Assembly (NCBI GenBank): GCA_002964805.2
Contig: PUDQ02000001.1
Location: forward strand, 4,798,001 to 4,862,000
Reading direction: 5' to 3'
DNA length: 64,000 nt
From: Trametes villosa
Lineage: Eukaryota > Basidiomycota > Agaricomycetes > Polyporales > Polyporaceae
Shown here in pieces: positions 11,443 through 22,092 of this stretch (positions within the stretch are counted from its first letter, which is position 1; each line of letters opens with the position of its first letter). Under the pieces are notes generated by a model. The model worked only from the letters and a program-made list of their open reading frames with translations, was not told where the DNA came from and searched no databases. Both the position numbers and the translations under genes were made by a program.

Positions 11443-12015
11443 CGCGAATGTCGAGAATGAGAATGAGATTGAGAATTGCGTAGAGGGAGGGGTTCGGGTA
11501 AGAGGGGGTTCGGGTTGGGCCAAGCCTGACCCGCCTCCTGTTTTCTGTCGGGCGCGACGGAGGCGGCCAATATTGTGCTGAAACATAACCGCTGTGTCGG
11601 ATTCGCTGAGATCGAAATATTTGGCTGGACGGGTGGACTAATGACGACCCATCTTTGCCATCACGCGGAGTAGTATATACTGCGGCGGGCGAGGGCGACC
11701 CAGTGCTACCGCGCCGTCGCAACGGAAACATCCTGCCGTTTCAAGGCGTGCGCGCACCGGCATCGACTGCGCTGCTCATTTTTGGGGGCCGTTGCACTCG
11801 GAGCACGCGTGGTATGACAAGAGTGAACCGGGCGGGTCTATTAGCAAGCCAGTACATGAGGGAAGGGACTCAGATGCTATGGTATATACGGGGTACTATG
11901 TGCGAGATGCGAATGCGAGAGACAGATGCGAAAGCGGGATACTACAGGAGGGGGACGAGAGAGCGAGGGACGCGGGGGGCCGGGGATCGAGGAGGTACGC
12001 GACGTGTTCCATGTA
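11443..12015. other. Intergenic between the two large island genes
   Basis: This is the 5' flank of the gene starting at 11442 and the 3' flank of the gene ending at 12016. Minus-strand TTTCAGCACAATATTGGCC at about 11573-11591 weakly resembles the shared motif. No hairpin repeat or extra gene was seen. Confidence 0.4.
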
Positions 12016-15000
12016 CTACATGGTGAACTTAGTCATGCGCTGCTGCATGACGCGCGACGCCTCCGCCTTCTCCGCCGCCTGCTCCTCCGTGACCGGGAGC
12101 GCGAAAAGGGGAGCCCCAGCCTTCCCCTTGCCCTTCGAGCCCGCGGCGCCGGTGGACGCAGCGCGAGTCGACGACGAGGGTCCGGCGGCGGCGCTCTTCG
12201 ACGATCTGGCCACCGCGCCGGTGGACGCCGCGCGAGTCGACGACGACGCGCTGGCCGCCGCAGTCGACTCGCCCCTGGCGCGCTTGGACGCCGGCTCCTC
12301 GTCGGGGACGGGTGGCGAGGCCCTCCGCTTCTGCGCGGCAGCCGCGAGCGCGACGGCCTTCATCTTGTCAACCAAGATCCCGTCCGCCGTCTTCATCATG
12401 GGGACGTGCTTGGTCCGGCTCTCTGGTACAACGGCGGAAAGAGCGTGTTAGTTATCAAATGGAGGAGAAAATGATGAATCAAAGTTAGGCGGACTCACTC
12501 GACTTGAACGCGCCCGCCCGCAACGGCACAGACAAGACCTGCGAGGCGTCGGGCGTCGCAGGCACCAGTACGCGGCCGCCCGGCTGGTCGACGTCCATGT
12601 TGGACCGGTCTTCAGGCGGCGGAGGAGGGGGCTGCTCCCCTTCGTCGAGGAGGCAGCGCGGGTCCAAGATCGCGTCGTATAGGACGCGACCGGCGATGAC
12701 CTTGGGGCCTTCCCACTTGATCTCCTCTGGCGACTTCGCTGCGAGCGTCTTCTTCAGCCGGCGGTAGTAGTGAGGGTGATACTGGGGGAGGAGGCCCGCC
12801 GGCGGGAGCGCGATCACCTCTTCGATGGTGTCTTCGACGTCCGGATAGGTCGCCATCGCGAGCGCGTAGTCGACCGCGCCGGTGCACATCTCTTCCAGGG
12901 CGTTGAGGGACTCCATGACCGAGTCGTCGTCCAGATCTTCGAATCCGGTCCAGATCTGGGTGCCGTGGATGTCTGCGAGGTTCTGCAGATCGCCTTCTGT
13001 ATCGGTCAGCATGGCGGCGACCTCGCACGCGCCGACACTGAGCTTCTCGAGGTGTCCGCCGTCGAGATCCTGGAGGCGGCGGCGGATGTGGTAGACTCCA
13101 GGCGACAGCTTGGATGCTTTGGCCGGCGACGAGGCGTCCGCGTCCGCGTCCTCCGCGTCCATGTCCTCCGTGTCCGCGTCGTTGGCAGCGGCCGTGTCGG
13201 TGGGCGCGATCTCCGTCTCCGGGGCGAGTCCGTCCACCTGCATGTCCGTCGTCTCGTCAGGCATCGGGGTGAGCGCCGACTGCGAACGGCTGCCCGGGGG
13301 CGCGGACTCGCGGGGTTCCGATTGGCGAGGCTCTGAGCCGGGAGGGTGGGACTTCACAGAGCGCGCCGGGGACGACTCACGCGACGTTGGCGTCGACGAA
13401 ACGTCGGACATGGGCTCAGGCGACTTCTGGCCGGGCAGCAAGAGTGAGCGCGGGTTCGTGATCGCCTCAAGGAGGAGCTCAGCGCCGACGGTCTTGGCCG
13501 ATTTGCCCCTGTGGTCCAGCTTGAGGTGTTCCTCCAGGTTCTGGCGGAACAGGGCGTGGTATTCAGGCAGCAGGCCGGCAGGGGGGAGTTCGAGGATCGC
13601 CTTGGGACCCGTCTTGACCAAAGGGCAGCTGGCGTACGCCATGGCGTAACAGACGGCGTATTCTTCGGGGTTCGCTTCCGCGTTGGAGGCTTTGGTGAGC
13701 TCATCGAACACGTCCTCGACCGTGAGTTCCTCGTAGCTCAGCCAAATTATCCCTCCGTTCTTCTTTGCGAGACTCGCGAGGTTGACGGGGAGGACGATAT
13801 TGAGTTCGTCGATCTCCAGAACACGATGGGCGGCGACGGTGAGGAGCTCGATCATGCTGAGGGTGACGCTGGTGGGGCGATAGCGGTGGATGTGGTGGAG
13901 GCCAGAGAAGTCCTCGATGAGCTCCTCCTGCTCCTCCTCGGCGACCGGCTGAGTGGCCACGAGAGCGTCCTCGACCGGCTGCGTGCCCTCCGGAGCGTCC
14001 TCGTCGGCGTCGTCGACCGACTGCGTCGCCGCGGGGGCATCCTCGTCGGCGTCGTCGACCGACTGCGTCGCCGCGGGCGCGTCCTCGTCCGGCTGCGAGG
14101 CGTCGGCGGTGTCTTGGTCGACTTGCATGGCGTCGGCGGCGTCGTCGACAGGCTGGGTGGGCTCGAGATTGTCCTCGTCCGCTTCGGCGTCGGGGTCCTC
14201 GCCTGTGACCTGCGCGGTGTCCTCCGTCATCGCCGTGTCGTCCTCCGCCTGCTTTTGGCTGGCGTCGAGAGGGACCAGAACGGCGTCGTCGTCCGCCTCG
14301 CCGTCCGCATCTTCCGAGCCCCCGCCCGGCGAGTCCGCGCGCTCCTTCTGCTTGCGCGTCGACGCGCGAGTGACCGGCGACGTCGTGGTCTTGTCCTCCA
14401 TGACCTCGTCCTCGCTCTCGGTGGAGTAGTCGTCGTCGTCGTCCCCGACGATGTTCTTGAAGAAGTCGGCGGTGTGGTTGGATTGCGCCTTGTTCTGCGC
14501 TGCGTCCTCCTCGTCCTCGCCTTCTTCGCCCTCGTTGAACACGAAGTCCGCCACGTCTTGCGGCAGGATCGACGCCAGGTCCGGCACCTCGACCGTCGGG
14601 TCGATCTTGTTCTTCTCCACGAGCCGCTGACGGTGCGCGTGCCGCTTCAGCGCGAACTTGGTGTACGCCTCCTCGCCGTACTGCTGGAACTCGTCCTCGT
14701 TTGCGTAGGAGTGTTCGTCGGGGGCGTGCCTGAGTGCGGTCGAGGTGAGGAGGCGCAGGGTGTCCGTCTGATGGATGTACGGCTCCGTGTCCCCGTACCG
14801 CTGGCGATACTCGAGGCGGTTCGCGTTCTTCGTCATGGCCTGTAGGACGCGTAGTTAGCGATCGCACAATACAAGGATTTTGAAACGCAAACACGTACCG
14901 TGATGAGCTGGTCGAGGGCCTGCGAGACCTCGCTGTTGACCAGCGGCAGCTTCCCTTTGACGGCCGCACACGACGTGCTCTTCCTCACCATGTTCATGAC

Positions 15001-18000
15001 GTTGACCGCCTCCTGGGTGTACTGGTCGAACCGCTGATTCTTGAGGCGTCGATCGTGGAGCGTGAGCTTGTGGTCGACTTCCTTCACCGCCTGGGTCCCC
15101 AACGAGATCTTGATCGTCGAGACGATCTGCTGGTCCCATTGCGGACGCTCGGGGTCGGGCCTCGTCGGAGAGCTCTGACCGGGTCCGGGGCTCCAGTGCT
15201 CCTTGCAGAACGCGAGGAAGTCGTCGCGGACCTTGATCCCGTACTCGGTCCCGAGCATGTGCTTCGTGTACCGCTTGTAGATGGCGATGGCGATCTGCGC
15301 GTGGAAGATCAAGCCCGCGAAGTTCGGACCGCGGTTGTGGCTGTCGACCCGACGCCACTCGAGCACGTTGCAAGTGAGCATCTTCAAACAGTCGTACTTG
15401 TCGACGAGGGACTGCGCCAAGGGGGCGGTGACCATCCGACGAGGACGGGTCGTGACGGTCTTCACGAGTTGGAGCTTCTTCTCCTGCGCCTCCGTCGGTA
15501 CGGCTTTGACGAGATGTGCTTGAAGCGTGTTGACGACCTCGTTGTCCTGCGGATGCCAGCCCTCATGGGACGCGTACACGTCGATCCAGTCCTGCGAGAG
15601 CTTCCTCCACTCGTCCTCTTTGTAGTGGATGGCGGCGGATGCGGCTTCTCTGAGCGCGAAGATGGAGAGGTTGTAGAACCGCGTCGCCTCGAGCGTGATG
15701 AAGGGCTGCATCTCCAAGTCGACCTCTTGCAGGTCGGTGAGATGGTTGAAGATCCACTGCCAGAGCTGCAACGAAGTCAACGTAAGTAATCCAATAGAAC
15801 AAATGAAACCGGACTAGACGTAGAAATGCACGACGTACGTGGAGGACGGCGAGGGGCTTGGGCCCGCCCGTGAGCACCGTGTCAGAGAACCACGCCTGCA
15901 TGTGAGACGTGTGGTCCCAGATGTCCGTGAGGCCAACGTGGATGCTGCGGTCCACGAGAGGGTCCAAGATGCGGCTTATCTGAAATGAACGACGAGTCAG
16001 CGTAAGAATAGACAGAATGTTGATACGAATGACGAACGCACATCCCGAGCCAGCACAAGTGTGCTGGCTCGGGGTCTGTCCCTCGACGAGACGCTGGAGG
16101 CCGAGCCAGCACACTTGTGCTGGCTCGGGGTGTCGTGTCTACGAGACCTGCAAGGCCGAGCCAGCACAAGTGTGCTGGCTCGGGGTCTGTCCCTCGACGA
16201 GAGACCTGTGCTGGCTCGGGGTCTGCCCATCGAGGCCGAGCCAGCACAAGTGTGCTGGCTCGGGGGTAGACCAGTGTTCAGACGCTCAACACCGAGCCAG
16301 CACAAGTGTGCTGGCTCGGGGTGTCGTGTCTACGGGACCTGCAAGGCCGAGCCAGCACAAGTGTGCTGGCTCAGGGGTAGACCCGTGTTCAGACGCTCAA
16401 CCCCGGGCCAGCACACTTGTGCTGGCTCGGGGTCGCGCTCGCGAGACATGAAGTCAAACGTGAAATGAAAAGAAACTCTACTCACATACTGTATCCCGAA
16501 GGACGTCGAGTGCAGCGCCTTGTACATGCCGGTGACCATCGACTTCGTCGGGAACGGAAGGTCGATCGTCAGCCCCACCTCACGGCGGAACTGCGCCCAC
16601 TTGAACTTCGCCATGGCCGTCGTCCTGGCCAGCTCCGTCCACTCCGTTGGCGGCGAGTGCACAGGCTCGGTCCACCACTCCCTGCAGTCCGCCTCGACCT
16701 CCGCCCAGTACGCCCGCGCGCCCTTGTACCAGTGCTCGTTGTCCACCATGCCGAAGACGCTTTCGTGCGGCCGCAGGTGCTTGATGTACGCGGCGTCGAT
16801 CTTCGCGATGAGGTCGGGGTGCCAGATCTCGCGCTCCTCGATCGCCACGTCCTTGATCGTGGTCTTGTACCAGTCCTGGTACAGCTGGGCCGATTCGCCC
16901 TCGAGCGCGGGGGTCACCTCGTACTTCGCCGGGTCCCGCCACATCGCCACCATGCGCCAGAGGAACTTCCAGTTTTCGGGGAACTCCTTCGGCTTGTTCG
17001 CGTGCTTGCCCTCGATGACCGGCCACTTGATCGCGCGCGAGATGGCGAGCATCTCCTCGACGAGCATCTGAAAGACGGCGCTCCACATCTAAGTAACAAA
17101 TGAGCGCGTCAGTAGGGCTAGGATGCGTCGCGCGCGCCGTGCAGATAAACACTTACCCCGCCCACGACCGAGTGCGTCCGCGGGTGCCGGATGTTCTTCA
17201 CTTCGATCTGCTTGAGCAGCATCCGCTCGTTCAGCTCCTTGCACCGCAGCGTCTGCCCGTCGCCGCCGAAGCTGAGCTTGTAGACGACTGTGAGGAACTC
17301 GAACACGCGCGCGGACGCGAACAGCGCTCCCCAGCCCTGCTTCTGCAGGATGTCGCCCACGATCGGCTTGACGATCTTCATGTTCCATTCGGCGCTGCCG
17401 ATCTCGATGGGCCTGTTCGCGGCCGCGCGCTTGTCGAGCTCCTGCTTGCACAAGAAGTGCAGCGACTGGATGCGCTCTTCGCTCGTCGCGACGTACGTCT
17501 TCGTGACGTCGTTGCTCGCGAGGTACATCAAGCAAGCCTTGTTCTTGCCGATCTTCGCTGTAAAACTCGTCAGTACCACGGCGCGTATGCACTTCGCCCA
17601 CCCGCGCGCGCACTTACTCTCGTCGTACACGGCCACCGCCCATTCCACCGCGTGCGCCTGCACGTTCTCGATGTTCTGCTGGAGCGTCTTGAGCTCGCCC
17701 AGCGCGTACGCCTTCTGCTCCTCGTCGCGGTTCGCGTTCGTCAGCTTCTCGATCATCTCGAGCGTCATCGTGTGGTCCTCGGTCAGACCGCGCGCCCGCG
17801 CCCGCAACGCCGCCGTCCGATGCTGTCCGCTCAGGAGTTGGAACCACTGCCCCTTCGCGCACTCATTGAACTGCAGCCGCGGGCCGTCCAAGGTGTCGAG
17901 TACGCGCTCTTGCAGCGTCTCCAGGTTGATGTACTTGGGGTTCGCCAGCATGCCGAACGGCGAGATCCACGGCCTGACCGCGGACTCGCTGAACGACTTC

Positions 18001-18873
18001 ATCAAGCCGGTGACCTTCGTCGGGTCCTTCCCGCGCTTGTTGACGTCGCGGAAGCTGAAGTTCACGAACTGGTTCTCCACCAGCGAGAGGTACGCGAACC
18101 CCATGAACGCCTCGTGCGCCGCGCGCGACTGCGCGTCCACGTTGGACAGCGTGTGGGCCTCCGTGACCACCGTCGCCTTCAGCTTCGGCGCCATCTCGCG
18201 CGCGCTGACTCCCTTGGGGGGAGCAGGCTCGCCCTTGGCGCGCTTCCGCCCGCGCGGCTTCTGTAGAGCAAAGTCTCCGTCAGCAAACGCGCGCGCGCCG
18301 ACAACGCGGGACTTACCTCGTCCCCGCTCTCCGCGTCGTCCTCCGCGCTCTCTTCCACCTTCGCCTTCGCCTTGCCCTTGCCCTTGGTCTGCCTGCCCTT
18401 CGCGGCCGTCTTCGCCTTTGGCTTCGGCTTCTCCGCGTCGGACATCTCCACGTCCTCGGTCTCTGCGGCGGGCCCGTCGGCGGTGCTGGGACCGGCCTTG
18501 TTCGCCTGCTTCGCGGGCGCGCTGGCCTTCGCGGGTGCGCTGGCCTTCGCGGGCGCGGATCCCGTCTTGACCGGAGGAGCTGCGCGCGCTGTGGGGCAAG
18601 AAGTCAGCGTGTGATGTCGCAGGATGATCGCCCGGGACCCGAGGTCGCTCACCTGCCGTTCCGGGGACCGTACCTGTCGCCTGGGACGCCCCCTCCGATT
18701 TCGAAGTCGAGGGATCGACGGCCGCCTCATTCGGGTCTTTTGCCTAAATGTTTAATCGCGTCAGTGCTTAATCAGATGCGCGTCCATACGGTGGCGTTTA
18801 CCTGCTTCCTCGCGACCGGACGCGGCCGTGGGGGTCCGTCACCCTTGTTCTCTGCCGCTGCGGGGGGTGCCAT
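12016..18873 (-). CDS. Giant protein: ParB/Srx-like region plus two GLxHI domains
   Basis: Ten exons are inferred: 18802-18873, 18674-18743, 18317-18588, 17618-18260, 17157-17557, 16486-17088, 15839-15979, 14899-15765, 12499-14839 and 12016-12422. All are in frame, giving 1,938 residues. Residues 1-160 are Ala/Lys-rich with an acidic patch and a basic KPRGRKRAK stretch. About 195-320 resembles the ParB/sulfiredoxin fold: a strand, a helix ending SESAVRPW, then WFQLLSGQHRTAALRAR with the G-x-H-R signature (282-286). A helical, Trp-rich middle of unknown type follows. Around 1,150-1,330 the chain is very acidic with imperfect DEDAPAATQSVDDA repeats. Two GLxHI domains follow at ~1,335-1,485 and ~1,600-1,755. 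The last exon has a KRAR-type signal and Ser/Ala runs. Probably nuclear. The ParB-like call is by eye, and the domain could bind or cleave DNA or do neither. The intron at 15980-16485 is packed with hairpin repeats. Confidence 0.8.
16045..16430. repeat. Hairpin array, cluster 4 (7 copies plus a half copy, inside an intron)
   Basis: Full hairpins start at 16045, 16101, 16156, 16236, 16292, 16347 and 16403, spaced 55-56 bp apart except for an 80-bp step. That step contains only a right half (TGTGCTGGCTCGG at about 16208-16220), as if one unit were partly deleted. The whole array lies in the 506-nt intron between exons 6 and 7 of the giant gene. The copy at 16347 has an arm mutation (CTCAGG). 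Confidence 0.95.
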
Positions 18874-19307
18874 GGGTCGACGAACGCTGCAAGCGAGTGA
18901 TTGAGAAGTGAGGTCGAGGCGTTGCCTGAGAAGTCTGAGCGAAGCCTGAGAGCGAGAGAAGCTGACAGAATGCAAAGGGAAGACGCGCTGGCAAGACGCG
19001 CGGCTCCGCGCCCTGGGCGCTCGTCCCACGTTCTTTTCCCACGTGCCGCACAGCGGCCGTTTTGGGAAGTGCTACTCAACGCCGCGCTTATTTCGCGCCC
19101 TTCGCGCATTCTTCAGTCCTCCTGAACCCTCGTATATTCGCCACTGCTCCGCCCCTCCCCCAGAAAAATCGATGGTCTCGAACACATGTACCTTACGCTC
19201 CATCCCTGCAAAATAAATCACTGTACACCTCCGCGCAATCCCACTACCGACCGCCCTCTCTCCACAACCAAAACACCATCCACGCCCTCCTCTGCGCAGG
19301 CTCAACA
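18874..19307. other. Divergent promoter region
   Basis: This is the 5' flank of the minus-strand giant gene. It includes the shared motif at 19057-19090 and, further right, an AT-richer stretch leading to a single hairpin copy. No gene is supported. Confidence 0.5.
19057..19090 (-). promoter_or_regulatory. Shared upstream motif, giant gene
   Basis: Minus-strand AAGCGCGGCGTTGAGTA, then GCACTTCCCAAAACGG, ~185-217 bp before the ATG at 18873. It matches the motif upstream of the 1062-1871 gene at both the GCGGCGTT and CCCAAAA parts. Confidence 0.45.
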
Positions 19308-19335
19308 CCGAGCCAGCACAAGTGTGCTGCCTCGG
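19308..19335. repeat. Single hairpin repeat copy
   Basis: One isolated 28-bp copy with mixed arms (GAGCC on the left, GCCTC on the right), between the divergent genes at 18873 and 19770. Confidence 0.9.
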
Positions 19336-19769
19336 CATATGGCCTCCAGAATGTGCCACTCACCGGGGCTTTTTGTGTTGCAATACCGGTGCGTCGCGCT
19401 CGCGCTCGCTAGCCTCGATGAGCCTTAGACTAACACCTCAAGTATGCTCCAATGAGCGAGGTTGCTCGTGTTCAGTACGTTCAATATACATTACTACATG
19501 CTTGACTGAATTCCTATACCGCTCCGGTGATCTTGTGCAGTGTACGAACGGATATCCACGTTCCAAGCATCGCTCGAGCATGCCTGCACTGGATCCGTCT
19601 CCCCACATCACCACACCTTCCAGGACACTCGGGTACCTCGCTCCATAAGGGATCAGCTATGCCGTATATGTACGTACACTCAGCCGTGCCCACGCTTCGC
19701 TTCCCACACCTGACCGCCCTATTTCCCCGCATCCCGCTCAACTTTATTTTTTCCTCCTCCTCCTCTGCC
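19336..19769. other. 5' flank of the 19770-21076 gene
   Basis: No gene was seen. A segment around 19650-19685 (AGCTATGCCGTATATGTACG) resembles one upstream of the 22093-23403 paralogue at about 21970-22000, so the duplication included the promoter. Confidence 0.4.
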
Positions 19770-21076
19770 ATGCATGATCAGCGCTTCCCCGCCCTCTCTC
19801 CCAGTGCCCCGGTGTCCCGCCTCACCTCCATAGGCGTCATTCCCCGCGCATCGCCTCCGCCCTGCCACCCACCGCTCTTTTCCGTCAACAACGCGCAGGA
19901 GTACGTCCCGACGGTGCAGTACACCCGCCCCGGTCTCCCGCTCACCTCGGCCCCCGGTATGTTCCCATCTCGCTTCCCCTGCCGGCCTGCCCCTGACAAC
20001 ATCATTGCGCGTCCGTTATAGCGCCGAATCTTACCGACGATCACAGGCGCATTGTCCGTCTGGGACAAGTGTGCGTCCGCTCCGCCACGCTCGGCCTGGC
20101 ACCCCGCATCTTGTGCTGACGGCTCCCCCAGCGTCATCGCGAACTCCGTTCCGTTTGTGATCGTTCGGCTCAACGTCGGGTCGCCCCCGGAGGTCGTAAG
20201 TCGCGCCACACCCGTCCTCTCCGCCCGCCGGCCCCTACGCTAACAAATCTATCGTTCGCAGTTCGTCGCCACAGTCTACCACGTCGTCCCCACCCCTCAG
20301 CTCATCTTGTTCTACCCGCCCGAGCAGCTGCCCTACGACTTCCTTTCGCGCTTCGCTCTGGGCGAACTTGTCGCCCTCGCCCCGCCCCGCCAGCTGTATA
20401 CCACCGCGTTCACCGAATCCCGCGACGTCGTCGTCTTCAACGACAGCACCATCTCCCTCCCTCCCTTCCGCGGCCAAATCCCCTTCCTCCGCTCCAACAT
20501 CTGCCTCCTCTGGAACGAGTCGCTCAGCCCCGCCGCCTTCACCATCGTCAATGTACGTTGTCGCTGTCCCCCCGCGTGCTGTCTTTACTTTGTTTTTGCT
20601 GATCGTCCCCCGTTTCATCCCCTTAGATCGGCAGGCCGTTCTGCCACGACAACTGCAAGCGTGAGGGCATCTATCGCCCCGCCGCCGACACCGCCCGATA
20701 CTGCTACCACTGCGAGAGGTGGTTCCACATCCAGTGCCTCGCCCCAGTCCCGCGCGTCGACGTCACCCGCCGCCTCATCCAGGAGCAGGGCTGGTCCCCG
20801 ACGCTGTCGCCCGGCGGCATGTTCTGGTGGAAGCTCATCACCTGCCCCATCCAGCGCGCTCCCAACATCGACGACCGCTACCGCCTCTACCCGTGGTCCT
20901 TCGAGCCCTTCCTGTGGCTCGCTCGGTTCTACCACGCGCGCGGACGTGCTCCCCCGGCCGAGGGTGTGCGCGCGTGGATGCGTCGCGTACACTACCCCCA
21001 CGTCCCCGGACCCCTCATCGAATACGCCCACGGCGCGCCGCGCTTCGTCTGCAAGGAGTGCGGCCGATGCGTGTAA
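19770..21076 (+). CDS. BAH-like and split PHD-like protein (copy 2)
   Basis: Five exons, 19770-19956, 20022-20070, 20132-20195, 20262-20552 and 20627-21076, give 346 residues. Exons 2-5 are 49, 64, 291 and 450 nt, identical to those of the neighbour at 22093-23403. A Pro-rich N-terminal ~62 residues leads into a BAH-like region (RIVRLGQV, then FVIVRLNVG and PFLRSNICLL). The last exon has C203-x3-C207, C223-x2-C226, H231, C234 and, 104 residues later, C339-x2-C342. The insertion is conserved and rich in aromatic residues (WWKLITCPIQR, FLWLARFYH), so it is a real domain element. Chromatin binding is inferred from the module types, not shown. Adjacent, same orientation, same structure: a recent tandem duplicate. 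Confidence 0.82.
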
Positions 21077-21284
21077 GTCCGACCGCAGCGCGTAAAATAT
21101 ACCATACTCTTGTACTGTACATTCGCATATAGCCGTCTTGAGTGCCCCGAATGCCCCTCCCCTGAACGCTCCTCGTACGCCCGCTGCCAAAATGTAAATA
21201 CCTGTACTAATTGCTGTCACTACGCGGACAAAACATACGGCTGAACGCAAACACAACATATGTCCTGACGCAAACCACAAGACA
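21077..21284. other. Short 3' flank
   Basis: The presumed 3' UTR and terminator region of the preceding gene, leading directly into hairpin cluster 6. No gene seen. Confidence 0.4.
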
Positions 21285-21592
21285 CCGGGCCAGCACACTT
21301 GTGCTGGCCCGGCCTTTCACCGCGGAAAAGGCGCTCAACCCCGAGGCAGCACAAGTGTGCTGGCTCGGGGTGTCTCACTCCATGAGACGCTCAACCCCGA
21401 GTCAGCACACTTGTGCTGGCTCGGGGTATCCCACTCGATGTCACGCCCAACCCCGAGTCAGCACACTTGTGCTGGCTCGGGGTATCCCACTCGATGTCAC
21501 GCCCAACCCCGAGTCAGCACACTTGTGCTGGCCCGGCCTTTCACTGTGGAAAAGACGCTCAACCCCGAGGCAGCACAAGTGTGCTGCCCCGG
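21285..21592. repeat. Hairpin array, cluster 6 (6 copies, exact 56-bp period)
   Basis: Hairpins start at 21285, 21341, 21397, 21453, 21509 and 21565, each exactly 56 bp apart. Arms include GGGCC/GGCCC, a compensated variant, and GAGTC/GGCTC, a mismatched one. The 28-bp spacers differ but several fold on themselves, for example GTCTCACTCCATGAGAC and GCCTTT...AAAAGGC. Two spacers are identical. A decayed seventh copy lies at about 21620-21645. Confidence 0.95.
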
Positions 21593-21645
21593 CCTCACGC
21601 CGTGTAATAGACACCAGACACCCAGCACTCGTGCTGTCTCGGCAT

Positions 21646-22092
21646 CAAACTGATCTCCGTACATAACACGTATCGACGCTGACTCTCAGTTACGGCTCGT
21701 GCACAATACCAGTATGTGATATTATATATTTGCACAGCACTTTCCTCAGGGTAGCAATGGACGTGTGATATGGAACTACCACACGCACCATCGTTCTCTC
21801 TCGCTCTTGCCGCTGGGCCCAGTGTCCTCAACATACCTTCCCAGTACTACAGTCCCTCATGCACCGGAATCACCATCTCCTCGCCTCCTCGCCTCCTCGC
21901 ATCCCCTTCTCCCCGATTCCCCGCTCAACCACCCCCTCCCCGAGCGCCCACACCACTCCGTCCATTAGGAAGTAGCTATGCCTTAAACGTACGTCCATTC
22001 ATCCATCCCGCTCTCCCCTTCCCACACTGCTCAACTCGTTATTTTCCCTGCATCCCGCTCTTCGCTTTCTCCTTCCTGCTTATACCCCAATC
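21646..22092. other. Intergenic, 5' flank of the 22093-23403 gene
   Basis: AT-richer sequence with pyrimidine-rich tracts typical of a fungal promoter, plus the segment conserved with the 5' flank of the upstream paralogue. No gene seen. Confidence 0.4.

Noticed and set aside
13511..14845. Long plus-strand open frame (444 codons)
   Set aside because: Antisense to the acidic region of the giant gene; its Val/Leu/Arg-rich composition is what the reverse of Asp/Glu/Ala codons gives.
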